Shown: positions 51,145-59,393 of the stretch, piece by piece
How positions within the stretch are numbered: the stretch's first letter is position 1
Layout: the number at the start of each line of letters is the position of its first letter
From: Actinomycetes bacterium
Lineage (GTDB): Bacteria > Actinomycetota > Actinomycetes > Mycobacteriales > Mycobacteriaceae
DNA: 64,000 nucleotides
Assembly: GCA_023460175.1 (NCBI GenBank)
Contig: JAEWRC010000132.1
Location: forward strand, 16,866 to 80,865
Direction: 5' to 3'
Notes under the pieces: generated by a model
Seen by the model: only the letters and a program-made list of their open reading frames with translations
Databases searched by the model: none
What the model was told of the DNA's origin: nothing
Made by a program: the position numbers and the translations under genes

Positions 51145-51624
51145 GTGGCACTATCCGCACAGATCGTCGGGATGCATTACCGCTACCCCGACCATTACGT
51201 GGTGGAACGGGAGAAGATTCGCGAATACGCGACCGCGGTGAAGAACGATTTCCCCGCGTTCTACGACGACGCCGCGGCGGCCGAACTCGGCTACCCGGGT
51301 TTGACGGCGCCGCTGACCTTCATCTCGGTGTTCGGCTACACGGGCCAGCGGGCGTTCTTCGATCACGCCGATATCGGTCTCCAGGACGCCAAGATCGTGC
51401 AGGTCGATCAGGAGCTGCGATTCCTGGCCCCGATCGTCGTGGGCGACAAGCTTTACTGCGACGTTTATGTGCATTCGGTCCGGCAGGCGCACGGAACCGA
51501 CATCATTGTCACCAAGGTTCTCATCACCAACGAGGCCGGCCAATTAGTGCAGGAGACCTACACCACGCTTGCGGGGCGTAGCGAGGAAAACGGAGAGAGT
51601 GGCTTCAACGATGGCTCTGCGTGA
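51145..51624 (+). CDS. hadA: (3R)-hydroxyacyl-ACP dehydratase subunit HadA
   Basis: A 159-aa hot-dog-fold subunit of the FAS-II dehydratase that makes mycolic acid precursors. It supplies the acyl-chain binding part and lacks the Asp-His dyad. The family stretch YVVEREKIREYATAVKNDFP and TAPLTFISVF are present. It overlaps hadB by 14 bases. Matches Rv0635. Confidence 0.95.
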   Translation: MALSAQIVGMHYRYPDHYVVEREKIREYATAVKNDFPAFYDDAAAAELGYPGLTAPLTFISVFGYTGQRAFFDHADIGLQDAKIVQVDQELRFLAPIVVGDKLYCDVYVHSVRQAHGTDIIVTKVLITNEAGQLVQETYTTLAGRSEENGESGFNDGSA

Positions 51625-52039
51625 GTTCAGTTCGGTTCAGGTCGGCGATGCGTTGCCGGAGAAGACAATCCCACTGACCAGGCAGGACTTGGTGAATTAC
51701 GCCGGTGTGTCCGGCGATCTCAACCCCATTCACTGGGACGACGAGACGGCCAAGCTGGTGGGCCTGGACACCGCGATTGCCCACGGGATGTTGACCATGG
51801 GCCTCGGCGGCGGCTACGTGACCTCCTGGGTGGGTGATCCCGGTGCGGTGACCGAGTACAACGTCCGTTTCACCGCCATGGTGCCGGTCCCCAACGACGC
51901 CAAGGGCGCCGAGATCGTGTTCAGTGGCCGGGTCAAGTCGACCGACCCCGAGACCAATTCGGTCACCATCGCGATCAGCGCCACCACCGGCGGCAAGAAG
52001 ATCTTCGGCCGGGCGATCGCCTCGGCGAAGCTGGCCTAG
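51611..52039 (+). CDS. hadB: (3R)-hydroxyacyl-ACP dehydratase catalytic subunit HadB
   Basis: A 142-aa catalytic subunit shared by the HadAB and HadBC heterodimers. The hydratase dyad is Asp36 and His41 in YAGVSGDLNPIHWDDE. Length and residues match Rv0636. The ATG lies inside the end of hadA. Confidence 0.96.
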   Translation: MALREFSSVQVGDALPEKTIPLTRQDLVNYAGVSGDLNPIHWDDETAKLVGLDTAIAHGMLTMGLGGGYVTSWVGDPGAVTEYNVRFTAMVPVPNDAKGAEIVFSGRVKSTDPETNSVTIAISATTGGKKIFGRAIASAKLA

Positions 52040-52054
52040 CGGGGATCGGTAGCG

Positions 52055-52558
52055 ATGGCGCTCAAGACTGACATCCGCGGAATGGTCCACACCTACGACG
52101 ACTACTTCGTCGTGGGCCGCGAGAAGGTGCGCGAATACGCCAAGGCGGTCAAGAACGACGACCCCGCCTTCTACGACGAGGCCGCGGCCGCCGAACTTGG
52201 CTACGACACGCTGCTGGCTCCGCTGACCTTCGTGTCCACGGTCGCGCTGATCGTGCAGCAGGACTTCTTCCGCAAGGTCGACGTCGGCATGGAGACCATG
52301 CAGATCGTGCAGGTGGACCAGCAGTTCGTGTACCACCAGCCGATCAAGGTCGGCGACCACCTCTATCCGGTGATGACCGTGCAATCCGTCGACGAGCGCT
52401 TCGGCGCCGACATCGTGGTCACCCGCAACACGCTGACCAACCAGCACGGGGAGCTGGTTCTGGAGGCGTTCACCACGATGATGGGCCAGCAGGGCGACGA
52501 ATCGGCCAAGGTCAAGTTCGACGTGCAGACCGGCCAGGTCACCCGCGTCGCCGATTAG
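52055..52558 (+). CDS. hadC: (3R)-hydroxyacyl-ACP dehydratase subunit HadC
   Basis: A 167-aa HadA-like subunit that pairs with HadB for longer acyl chains in meromycolate elongation. It is similar to HadA throughout (YFVVGREKVREYAKAVKNDD, LAPLTFVSTVA). Located 15 bp after hadB and matches Rv0637. Confidence 0.95.
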   Translation: MALKTDIRGMVHTYDDYFVVGREKVREYAKAVKNDDPAFYDEAAAAELGYDTLLAPLTFVSTVALIVQQDFFRKVDVGMETMQIVQVDQQFVYHQPIKVGDHLYPVMTVQSVDERFGADIVVTRNTLTNQHGELVLEAFTTMMGQQGDESAKVKFDVQTGQVTRVAD

Positions 52559-52694
52559 CGCACCCGCGCCGGGGAGATTAGTGGATCAGAGTTTCCCCGA
52601 TGTACACTCGTACCTCGGGGTTCTCCCAGAACAAGCGCGCTTGTCCAGCGGTTCGCCAAGGGCCGCCGGAGAGCGCGCGAGTTATGTGGGGCAC

Positions 52695-52724
52695 TTGCGG
52701 GCACGACGAACCGAGAACAACTAG
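52695..52724 (+). promoter_or_regulatory. Candidate promoter of tRNA-Trp / secE-nusG
   Basis: TTGCGG (52695-52700) and AACTAG (52719-52724) are spaced by 18 bp, about 34 bp before the tRNA. A stem CCCCGA / TCGGGG with a 14-base loop lies further upstream at 52595-52620 and could end the hadC transcript. Confidence 0.3.
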
Positions 52725-52757
52725 CGTGTGGAAGTGAGGAGTGCCGCGAGGACTCGA

Positions 52758-52830
<73 letters not shown>

Positions 52831-52915
52831 CTCAATTGAATACTGGCAATAGTGGACACTGGAAGATGCGGACTAACGGGCCCGACGGGCCACGGGTGAA
52901 GCTAAGGAGCGTGCG

Positions 52916-53359
52916 GTGAGCGACGAGCGCGACAGTGCCGACGCCACGGGCGACGGCACCGAGGACAACGGGGCCGAAGCCGAGCGGGTCGGCCAGACTG
53001 CGGTCGTCACCCCGGCGCGTCCGACCGGTAAGCGGTCCCGGCAGCGCGCGCTGAGCAAGACCGGCGCCGAGGCGGACACCGCGGCCGGCGACGACACTGA
53101 CGATGCTGCGAAGACCGCCAAGGTGAGCAAGGCCAAGAAGGCCAAGGCCGCGTCGGGCGGCGGCATCCTGGCGCCGTTCAGGTTCGTCTGGACGTACCTC
53201 AGCGAGGTCGTCAACGAGCTGCGCAAGGTCATCTGGCCCAACCGCAAGCAGATGGTCACCTACACCACCGTGGTGTTGCTCTTCTTGGCGTTCATGGTGG
53301 CGATGATCGCGTTGGCAGATATCGGGTTGACCGAGCTGGTAACGCTGGTGTTCGCCTAG
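52916..53359 (+). CDS. secE: Preprotein translocase subunit SecE
   Basis: A 147-aa protein. The first 80 residues are a charged mycobacterial extension rich in Asp, Ala and Lys. The conserved SecE part follows (FVWTYLSEVVNELRKVIWPN) with one membrane helix at the end. It is part of the SecYEG channel. Followed by nusG after 38 bp. Confidence 0.95.
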   Translation: MSDERDSADATGDGTEDNGAEAERVGQTAVVTPARPTGKRSRQRALSKTGAEADTAAGDDTDDAAKTAKVSKAKKAKAASGGGILAPFRFVWTYLSEVVNELRKVIWPNRKQMVTYTTVVLLFLAFMVAMIALADIGLTELVTLVFA

Positions 53360-53397
53360 AACCCAGACGATTTTTACGTGAGGAAGGACTGACAACC

Positions 53398-54219
53398 GTG
53401 ACTAGCTTCGAGGGCGACACGCCCGAGAGTGAGTCGGGCGACAACGGAGACGTCATCATCGACGAGACGGTTTCCGAGGCGCCGACGGACTCGACGTCAA
53501 CGGATGCGGCTCCGGGGGAGGACGTGCAGGACGCGGCAGAGGAAGCGGATGCCGCCCAGCCCGAAGAGGCCGCCCAGCCCGAAGAGACCGAGGAAGACCC
53601 GGCTGTCGCGCTCAAGAAGGAGCTGCGCCTCAAGCCGGGTGACTGGTATGTGATCCACTCCTACGCCGGCTACGAGAACAAGGTCAAGGCCAACCTCGAG
53701 ACCCGCGTGCAGAACCTCGACGTCGGCGACTACATCTTCCAGGTCGAGGTGCCGACCGAGGAAGTCACCGAGATCAAGAACGGCCAGCGCAAGCAGGTCA
53801 ACCGCAAGGTGCTGCCGGGCTACATCCTGGTCCGGATGGATCTCACCGACGACTCGTGGTCGGCGGTGCGCAACACCCCGGGCGTGACCGGGTTCGTCGG
53901 CGCCACCTCCCGCCCGACCTCGCTGTCGCTGGACGACGTGGTGAAGTTCCTGCTGCCGCAGGGCGCCGCGAAGAAGGTCGCCAAGTCCACCGCCGCCGCG
54001 ACGGCCGGTGCGGCCACCGAGGCCACCCTGGAGCGGCCCGAGATCCTGGTCGACTACGAGGTCGGCGAGTCGGTCACCGTCATGGATGGCCCGTTTGCGA
54101 CGCTGCCCGCCTCCATCAGCGAGGTCAACGCCGAGCAGCAGAAGCTCAAGGTGCTGGTGTCCATCTTCGGCCGCGAGACACCCGTCGAACTGACCTTCGG
54201 TCAGGTCGCCAAGATTTAG
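53398..54219 (+). CDS. nusG: Transcription termination/antitermination factor NusG
   Basis: A 273-aa NusG with the long acidic N-terminal extension usual in mycobacteria (about residues 1-75). The NGN domain follows (WYVIHSYAGYENKVKANLET), then a linker and the C-terminal KOW domain (GESVTVMDGPFATLPASISE). It binds RNA polymerase and Rho/NusE. Confidence 0.96.
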   Translation: MTSFEGDTPESESGDNGDVIIDETVSEAPTDSTSTDAAPGEDVQDAAEEADAAQPEEAAQPEETEEDPAVALKKELRLKPGDWYVIHSYAGYENKVKANLETRVQNLDVGDYIFQVEVPTEEVTEIKNGQRKQVNRKVLPGYILVRMDLTDDSWSAVRNTPGVTGFVGATSRPTSLSLDDVVKFLLPQGAAKKVAKSTAAATAGAATEATLERPEILVDYEVGESVTVMDGPFATLPASISEVNAEQQKLKVLVSIFGRETPVELTFGQVAKI

Positions 54220-54223
54220 CGAC

Positions 54224-54258
54224 TTCTCCTTCGTTCAGCCGCGCTGAACGCAGGAGAA
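54224..54258 (+). promoter_or_regulatory. Hairpin in the nusG-rplK spacer
   Basis: TTCTCC/GGAGAA and CGTTCAGC/GCTGAACG form a two-part stem (a TT/CA mismatch between) with a CGC loop, 33 bp before the rplK start. It could be the L1-binding autoregulatory leader known for rplKA operons, or an attenuator. Confidence 0.45.
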
Positions 54259-54290
54259 ATCGCAGAAATAAGAAAGGAAACACCACACCC

Positions 54291-54719
54291 ATGGCCCCGA
54301 AGAAAAAGGTCGTCGGGCTGATCAAGTTGCAGATCCAGGCCGGGCAGGCCAACCCCGCCCCGCCGGTCGGTCCCGCGCTCGGCCAGCACGGCGTCAACAT
54401 CATGGAGTTCTGCAAGGCGTACAACGCCGCGACCGAGTCGCAGCGCGGCAACGTCATCCCCGTGGAGATCAGTGTCTACGAGGACCGCAGCTTCACCTTC
54501 ACCCTGAAGACCCCGCCCGCCGCCAAGTTGCTGCTCAAGGCCGCCGGCGTGCAGAAGGGCTCCGGCACTCCGCACACCGACAAGGTCGCGAAGGTCAGCT
54601 GGGATCAGGTTCGCGAGATCGCCGAGACCAAGAAGGAAGACCTCAACGCCAACAACATCGACGCAGCCGCGAAGATCATCGCCGGCACCGCTCGGTCGAT
54701 GGGCATCACGGTCGAGTAA
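54291..54719 (+). CDS. rplK: 50S ribosomal protein L11
   Basis: A 142-aa ribosomal protein of normal length (KKVVGLIKLQIQAGQANPAP, ALGQHGVNIMEFCKAYN). GAAAGGAAA precedes the ATG. The 3' end and spacer contain three copies of GTCGAGTA (54711, 54720 and 54751), a small duplication around the stop codon. Confidence 0.97.
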   Translation: MAPKKKVVGLIKLQIQAGQANPAPPVGPALGQHGVNIMEFCKAYNAATESQRGNVIPVEISVYEDRSFTFTLKTPPAAKLLLKAAGVQKGSGTPHTDKVAKVSWDQVREIAETKKEDLNANNIDAAAKIIAGTARSMGITVE

Positions 54720-54824
54720 GTCGAGTAGCTTGCGGATCGACCAGACAGAAGTCGAGTAACCGCTCCCCGTGGGAGGGCTGGCATCGGCCCGACAACCACA
54801 ACCAACGAGATTGATTGGATACCA

Positions 54825-55532
54825 ATGAGCAAGAACAGCAAGGCCTTCCGCGAAGCCGCCGAGAAGGTGGACCGCGACAAGCTCTACACCCCGCTCGAGG
54901 CCGCCAAGCTGGCCAAGGAGACGTCGTCGAAGAAGCAGGACGCCACCGTTGAGGTCGCGATCCGGCTGGGCGTGGACCCCCGCAAGGCCGATCAGATGGT
55001 GCGCGGCACCGTCAACCTGCCCAATGGCACCGGCAAGACCGCCCGCGTCGTGGTGTTCGCGGTCGGCGAGAAGGCCGAGGCCGCCCTGGCCGCCGGCGCC
55101 GATGCCGTGGGTAGCGATGACCTGATCGAGAAGATCCAGGGTGGCTGGCTCGATTTCGACGCCGCCATCGCCACGCCCGACCAGATGGCCAAGGTGGGCC
55201 GGATCGCGCGCGTGCTGGGGCCGCGTGGCCTGATGCCGAACCCCAAGACCGGCACGGTGACCCCGGATGTGGCCAAGGCCGTGACCGACATCAAGGGCGG
55301 CAAGATCAACTTCCGCGTGGACAAGCAGGCCAACCTGCACTTCGTGATCGGCAAGGCCTCGTTCGACGAGGCCAAGCTGGTCGAGAACTACGGCGCCGCG
55401 CTGGACGAGATCCTGCGGGCCAAGCCGTCGTCGTCCAAGGGCCGCTACCTGAAGAAGATCGTCGTCTCGACGACCACCGGCCCCGGCATCCCGGTCGACC
55501 CCAGCGTCACGCGCAACTTCGCCGAGGCGTAG
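54825..55532 (+). CDS. rplA: 50S ribosomal protein L1
   Basis: A 235-aa ribosomal protein with the L1 signature KVGRIARVLGPRGLMPNPKT and the standard two-domain layout. It also serves as repressor of its own operon in other bacteria. Start ATG 54825. The spacer to rplK is 105 bp. Confidence 0.97.
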   Translation: MSKNSKAFREAAEKVDRDKLYTPLEAAKLAKETSSKKQDATVEVAIRLGVDPRKADQMVRGTVNLPNGTGKTARVVVFAVGEKAEAALAAGADAVGSDDLIEKIQGGWLDFDAAIATPDQMAKVGRIARVLGPRGLMPNPKTGTVTPDVAKAVTDIKGGKINFRVDKQANLHFVIGKASFDEAKLVENYGAALDEILRAKPSSSKGRYLKKIVVSTTTGPGIPVDPSVTRNFAEA

Positions 55533-55551
55533 ACGTTCGAAGGTGTACCGG

Positions 55552-56211
55552 ATGCGCGCACTTCGCCGATTTGCCCGCATCCGGTACGCACTCGTCATGG
55601 GAGCGGTACTGATGGCAACCCCGACAATCGCGGCGGCCGAACCCGTCGAGTCGGCGGGCCAGAAACGGCTGGTCGACGTTCGCGCCGTGCTGCCCGATGC
55701 CATCATCGACCTGCGCTACGCCACCGCGAACAACTTCCTCGGGGTTCGGTTGTATCCCGCCGACGCCCGCTGTCTGGTGCACGAGTCCCTCGTCGATGGC
55801 CTGGTCGAAGCGGCGAAAGTCCTTCGTGCCCAAGGCAACCGATTGGTGTTCTGGGACTGCTACCGTCCGCACGAGGTGCAGGTGCGGATGTTCCAGGCGG
55901 TGTCCGATCCCGCCTGGGTGGCCCGACCCGGTAACTTCGCGCGCAGCCACACCGCCGGTCGATCGGTGGATGTGACGCTGTCCGACGAGGCCGGCGGGTT
56001 GCTCGACATGGGCACCGACTTCGACGAGTTCTCGCCCCGGGCAACCGCTTTCGCCACCGAGGGGGTGGGCGTCGCCGCGCAGGCCAACCGCGCCCGGCTG
56101 CGGGAGGCGATGGCCGCCGGCGGCTTCACCGTCTACGCCGGGGAGTGGTGGCATTTCGACGGTCCGGGCGCGCAGGTGCAGCGCCCGATCCTCGACGCCG
56201 CGCTGAGCTGA
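55552..56211 (+). CDS. Secreted D-Ala-D-Ala dipeptidase-like protein (VanX/DdpX, M15D)
   Basis: A 219-aa exported metallopeptidase. The signal peptide covers about residues 1-29 (ending IAAAEP). The zinc and catalytic residues of the VanX family are all visible: His133 and Asp140 in SHTAGRSVD, Glu198 and His201 in GEWWHFDG. VIDLRYATANNF-type sequence near residue 52 is also family-like. It would cleave D-Ala-D-Ala dipeptide in the envelope. GAAGG precedes ATG 55552; GTG 55543 is possible. It follows rplA by 19 bp. Confidence 0.88.
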   Translation: MRALRRFARIRYALVMGAVLMATPTIAAAEPVESAGQKRLVDVRAVLPDAIIDLRYATANNFLGVRLYPADARCLVHESLVDGLVEAAKVLRAQGNRLVFWDCYRPHEVQVRMFQAVSDPAWVARPGNFARSHTAGRSVDVTLSDEAGGLLDMGTDFDEFSPRATAFATEGVGVAAQANRARLREAMAAGGFTVYAGEWWHFDGPGAQVQRPILDAALS

Positions 56212-56272
56212 TTTCGGGCGTCGCCAGGCGATTTCGTCGTACACTCGGCTGCACAGCCACTAGGGGGACGTC

Positions 56273-56446
56273 TTGTCAGATTCCGCAGCATCCGCAGCGT
56301 TGTGCCTCTGCGGGCACCAGCGGTCGGCGCACGAACATCACCGTGCCGGCACGGACTGCGCACTGTGCGCCGAGGGTCAATGTCCCCGCTTTCGGCGCTC
56401 GTCCCCGCTGCGCCGCATGATCGCGAAATTTGCCCGCCCGCACTGA
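56273..56446 (+). CDS. Small Cys/His-rich protein, possible zinc ribbon
   Basis: A 57-aa protein starting LSDSAASAALCLCGHQRSAH and containing CxC, HxxxH, CxxC and a further Cys before a basic tail (RRSSPLRRMIAKFARPH). The spacing suggests a single zinc site. The TTG start is five bases after GGGGGA, and TACACT at 56240-56245 could be its -10. Small proteins of this type recur in mycobacteria, but I do not know a function. Confidence 0.6.
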   Translation: MSDSAASAALCLCGHQRSAHEHHRAGTDCALCAEGQCPRFRRSSPLRRMIAKFARPH

Positions 56447-56491
56447 CATTGCGGACGGCGTTTGCTGAGTGCGGGCTCAGCTACCCCGCGC

Positions 56492-57352
56492 TCACTTCTG
56501 CAGGGTGAACTGGTGCACGCTGGTGTGGCCGACCCGGAACAGGTTCACACAGCCGTTGAGGTACTTGTCGTAGCGGTCGTAGACCTCTTGCGACTGGACC
56601 CGGATGGCCTCTTCGCGGTGCGCGGCGAGCTGCTCGGCCCAGATCTGCAACGTACGCACGTAGTGCGGTCCGATCTCCTGCAGCTGCGTGAGCTCGAATC
56701 CGGCCGGCAGCGCGTGCTCCTGCACCTTCTCCACCGACGGCAGGCGGCCGCCCGGGAAGATCTCGGTCATGATGAACTTCGCGAAACGGGCCAGCTCGAA
56801 GGTCATCGGCAGCCCGAGTTCCTTGGCCCTGCGCATGTCGAAACCGGTGATGCAGTGCATCAGCATCGTGCCGTCGTCGGGCAGCGCGTTGTAGGTGGTC
56901 TCGAAGAAGTCGTCGTAGCGTTCGAAGCCGAAGTGCTCGAACGCGCCGATCGACACGATCCGATCGACCTTGTCGTCGAACTCCTCCCAGCCCTGCAGCC
57001 GGACCTCGATGTTGCGTTCGGTGGGGACCTTTGCAAGCTTGTCGATGGCGTACTTGCGCTGCTCGGCGGACAACGTCAGGCCGATGACGTTGACGTCGTA
57101 CTTCTCGATGGCGCGCTGCATGCAGGCGCCCCAGCCGCAGCCGATGTCCAGCAGCGTCATGCCCGGCTCCAGGCCCAGCTTGCCCAGCGCCAGATCGAAC
57201 TTGGCGATCTGCGCCTCGTCGCCGGTCATGTCCTCGCGCTCGAAATAGCCGCAGGTGTAACCCATGGTGGGGCCCAGGAAAAGTTCGTAGAACTCGTTCG
57301 AGATGTCGTAAATGGACTGGAGTTCTTCGTACTTCGGCTTCAGATTGCTCAT
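56492..57352 (-). CDS. Mycolic acid SAM-dependent methyltransferase (cyclopropane synthase family)
   Basis: A 286-aa enzyme of the CmaA/MmaA/PcaA family, which modifies double bonds of meromycolate chains. The SAM motif is LLDIGCGWGACMQRAIEKY, and the active-site stretch YTCGYFEREDMT and IGAFEHFG are intact. Position downstream of rplA is that of the mmaA1-4 cluster in M. tuberculosis. Which modification it makes (cyclopropane, methoxy, keto) cannot be told from sequence here. Confidence 0.92.
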   Translation of the reverse strand: MSNLKPKYEELQSIYDISNEFYELFLGPTMGYTCGYFEREDMTGDEAQIAKFDLALGKLGLEPGMTLLDIGCGWGACMQRAIEKYDVNVIGLTLSAEQRKYAIDKLAKVPTERNIEVRLQGWEEFDDKVDRIVSIGAFEHFGFERYDDFFETTYNALPDDGTMLMHCITGFDMRRAKELGLPMTFELARFAKFIMTEIFPGGRLPSVEKVQEHALPAGFELTQLQEIGPHYVRTLQIWAEQLAAHREEAIRVQSQEVYDRYDKYLNGCVNLFRVGHTSVHQFTLQK

Positions 57353-57440
57353 CGGTGCAGACTCCCACCCGCTAGTGATTGATAAAACGCTAACCCAATC
57401 CGGGACGCAGCGGACGGCGGCGCTCCCGGGAAATCGGGCA

Positions 57441-58306
57441 TTAAATTTTCTTCAGTGTGAACTGGCAGACGTCGGTGGTGCCGTTCCGGAACAACCTGGC
57501 GCAGCCGGTCAAGTACTTCAGGTAGCGGTCGTAGACCTCTTGTGACTGGAGTGTGACGGCCGCGTCGTGACGAGCCTCCAGTGCCTGCGCCCACAGATCC
57601 AGAGTACGGGCGTAATGCAACTGCAACGACTGGACCCGCTGAACCTCGAACCCGGCGGCCGCCGCGTGGTCGGTCACCTGCGGGATCGAGGGCAGCCGTC
57701 CGCCGGGAAAGATCTCGGTGAGGATGAACCTGATGAAACGGATCAACTCCATGGTCAGCGGCACGCCCTGGGCCGCGGCAGCTCTCGGGTCCGTGGCGGT
57801 GATGGTGTGCAGCAGCATCACCCCGCCCGGCGGCAGCGCCTTGTTGGCCTGGGTGAAGAAGTCGTCGTAGCGGTCGGGGCCGAAGTGCTCGAACGCGCCG
57901 ATGGACACGATCCGGTCGACCGGTTCGAAGAACTGTTCCCAGCCCTGCAACAGGACCTGTTTGGAGGGGGGGCCGGATCGCGATCCAGCAGATCGGCGAC
58001 GTGGTCGCGCTGGTTGCGGCTCAGGGGCAGCCCGATCACGTCGACGTCGTAGCGCTCGATCGCGCGCTTCATCGTCGAACCCCAGCCGCAGCCGATGTCC
58101 AGCAGCGTCATCCCGGGTTCCAGCCCCAGCTTGCCCAGAGCCAGGTCGATCTTGGCCAGCTGCGCCTCCTCGAGGGTCATGTCCTCGCGCTCGAAGTAGG
58201 CGCAGCTGTAGGTCCGGGTCGGATCCAGGAAGAGCTCGAAGAACTCGTCGGACAGGTCGTAGTGGGCTTGCACGTCCTCGAAGTGTGGCTCGAGCGCCTT
58301 GGGCAT
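57441..58306 (-). pseudogene. Mycolic acid methyltransferase with a single frameshift
   Basis: The gene starts normally (ATG 58306, MPKALEPHFEDVQAHYDLSD, SAM motif LLDIGCGWGSTMKRAIERY). It loses frame near 57970 in a run of seven Cs on the coding strand, after VADLLDRDPAP. The rest (QGWEQFFEPVDRIVSIGAFE to DVCQFTLKKI) is intact in another frame. One extra C would restore about 288 aa. It may be a true pseudogene, a phase-variable gene, or a sequencing error in the homopolymer. Confidence 0.85.
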
Positions 58307-58475
58307 CTACCGGGGCCTTCCCTCGTCATGGCAGGAGGGCAGGCGCAATGATCCCCCCGGAACCAGTGCTTCCCACCCCCTGTTGGCAACTCACATGCTT
58401 GGGGCAGCGGGCGCGCAGGGCAACGCGGCGACGGGGTACGTCATCTACCCGTCATCTGTCGCCGGCGACAATTGC

Positions 58476-59393
58476 TCAGCCGGTGGCGGCGGAAAACGTG
58501 AGGTCAAGCTGGTCGACGATGGGGTCCCAGAGCTGCTCGGGAAGGTCGTGGGCCATGCCGGGGAACAGCACCAGCCGGGCGCCGTCGATGTTGTTGGCGA
58601 CGGCCCGGCCGCCGGCGGGACGCATCAGCCGGTCGGCGAGGCCATGGATCACCACCGTGGGCGCGCTGATCCGGTGGTCGTAGTGGCGCAGGCTGCCGCT
58701 GCCCATGATCGCGCCGAACTGCCGCGCCACCCCGACGGGGTAGTAGTTGCGGTCATAGCCGGCAGCGGCCTCGGCGCGGATCTTGGTCTCGGGTGCGCGG
58801 TAGGCGGGGCTGCCGATCACGCGGCTGACGCGCACGGCGTTGTCGATGATGGCCTCGCGCGGGGCGTCGGCCGGCGGGCCTTTGATGACCGCGTAGAGCG
58901 CGCGCAGATCGGGCGGCGGCAACGCCGCCTGGTTGTTGCTGGAAAAGATGACGCCCAACGAGCGGGTTCGCTCGGCGTGCCTGGCCGCGACCACCTGGGC
59001 GATCATGCCGCCCATCGAGGCGCCGACGATGTGCGCGTGCTCGACGCCGAGGTGGTCGAGCACCGCGGCCGCATCGTCGGCCATGTCTTCGAGCGTGTAG
59101 ACCGCGGGGCTGCGCCGGCCCAGCGCCGAGCGGATCATGCTCGGGTACTGCGAACCCTCGACGCGCAACCCGTCGAGCTTGCTCGACAGCCCGACGTCGC
59201 GGTTGTCGAACCGGATGACCCGTCGGCCGCGTTCGATGAGCTTCTGGCAGAACTCGTTGCGCCACAACACAAGTTGCGCGCCGAGGCCCATGATCAGTAG
59301 CACTGCGGGGTCGTCCGGGTCGCCCATGTCCTCGTAGTAGATGTCGAGGTCGCCGGAGCGGGCGGTCCCGGTTCGCACGGTGTCCGGCTGCAC
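58476..59393 (-). CDS. lipG: Alpha/beta hydrolase LipG-like
   Basis: A 305-aa esterase/hydrolase. The nucleophile elbow is GASMGG, the Asp is in VIHGLADRLM and the His in GMAHDLPEQLW. It has the same place, between the mycolate methyltransferases and the ABC1 kinase, as LipG (Rv0646c). The GTG start overlaps the upstream stop by one base (TAGTG), so the two are coupled. Confidence 0.88.
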   Translation of the reverse strand: MQPDTVRTGTARSGDLDIYYEDMGDPDDPAVLLIMGLGAQLVLWRNEFCQKLIERGRRVIRFDNRDVGLSSKLDGLRVEGSQYPSMIRSALGRRSPAVYTLEDMADDAAAVLDHLGVEHAHIVGASMGGMIAQVVAARHAERTRSLGVIFSSNNQAALPPPDLRALYAVIKGPPADAPREAIIDNAVRVSRVIGSPAYRAPETKIRAEAAAGYDRNYYPVGVARQFGAIMGSGSLRHYDHRISAPTVVIHGLADRLMRPAGGRAVANNIDGARLVLFPGMAHDLPEQLWDPIVDQLDLTFSAATG

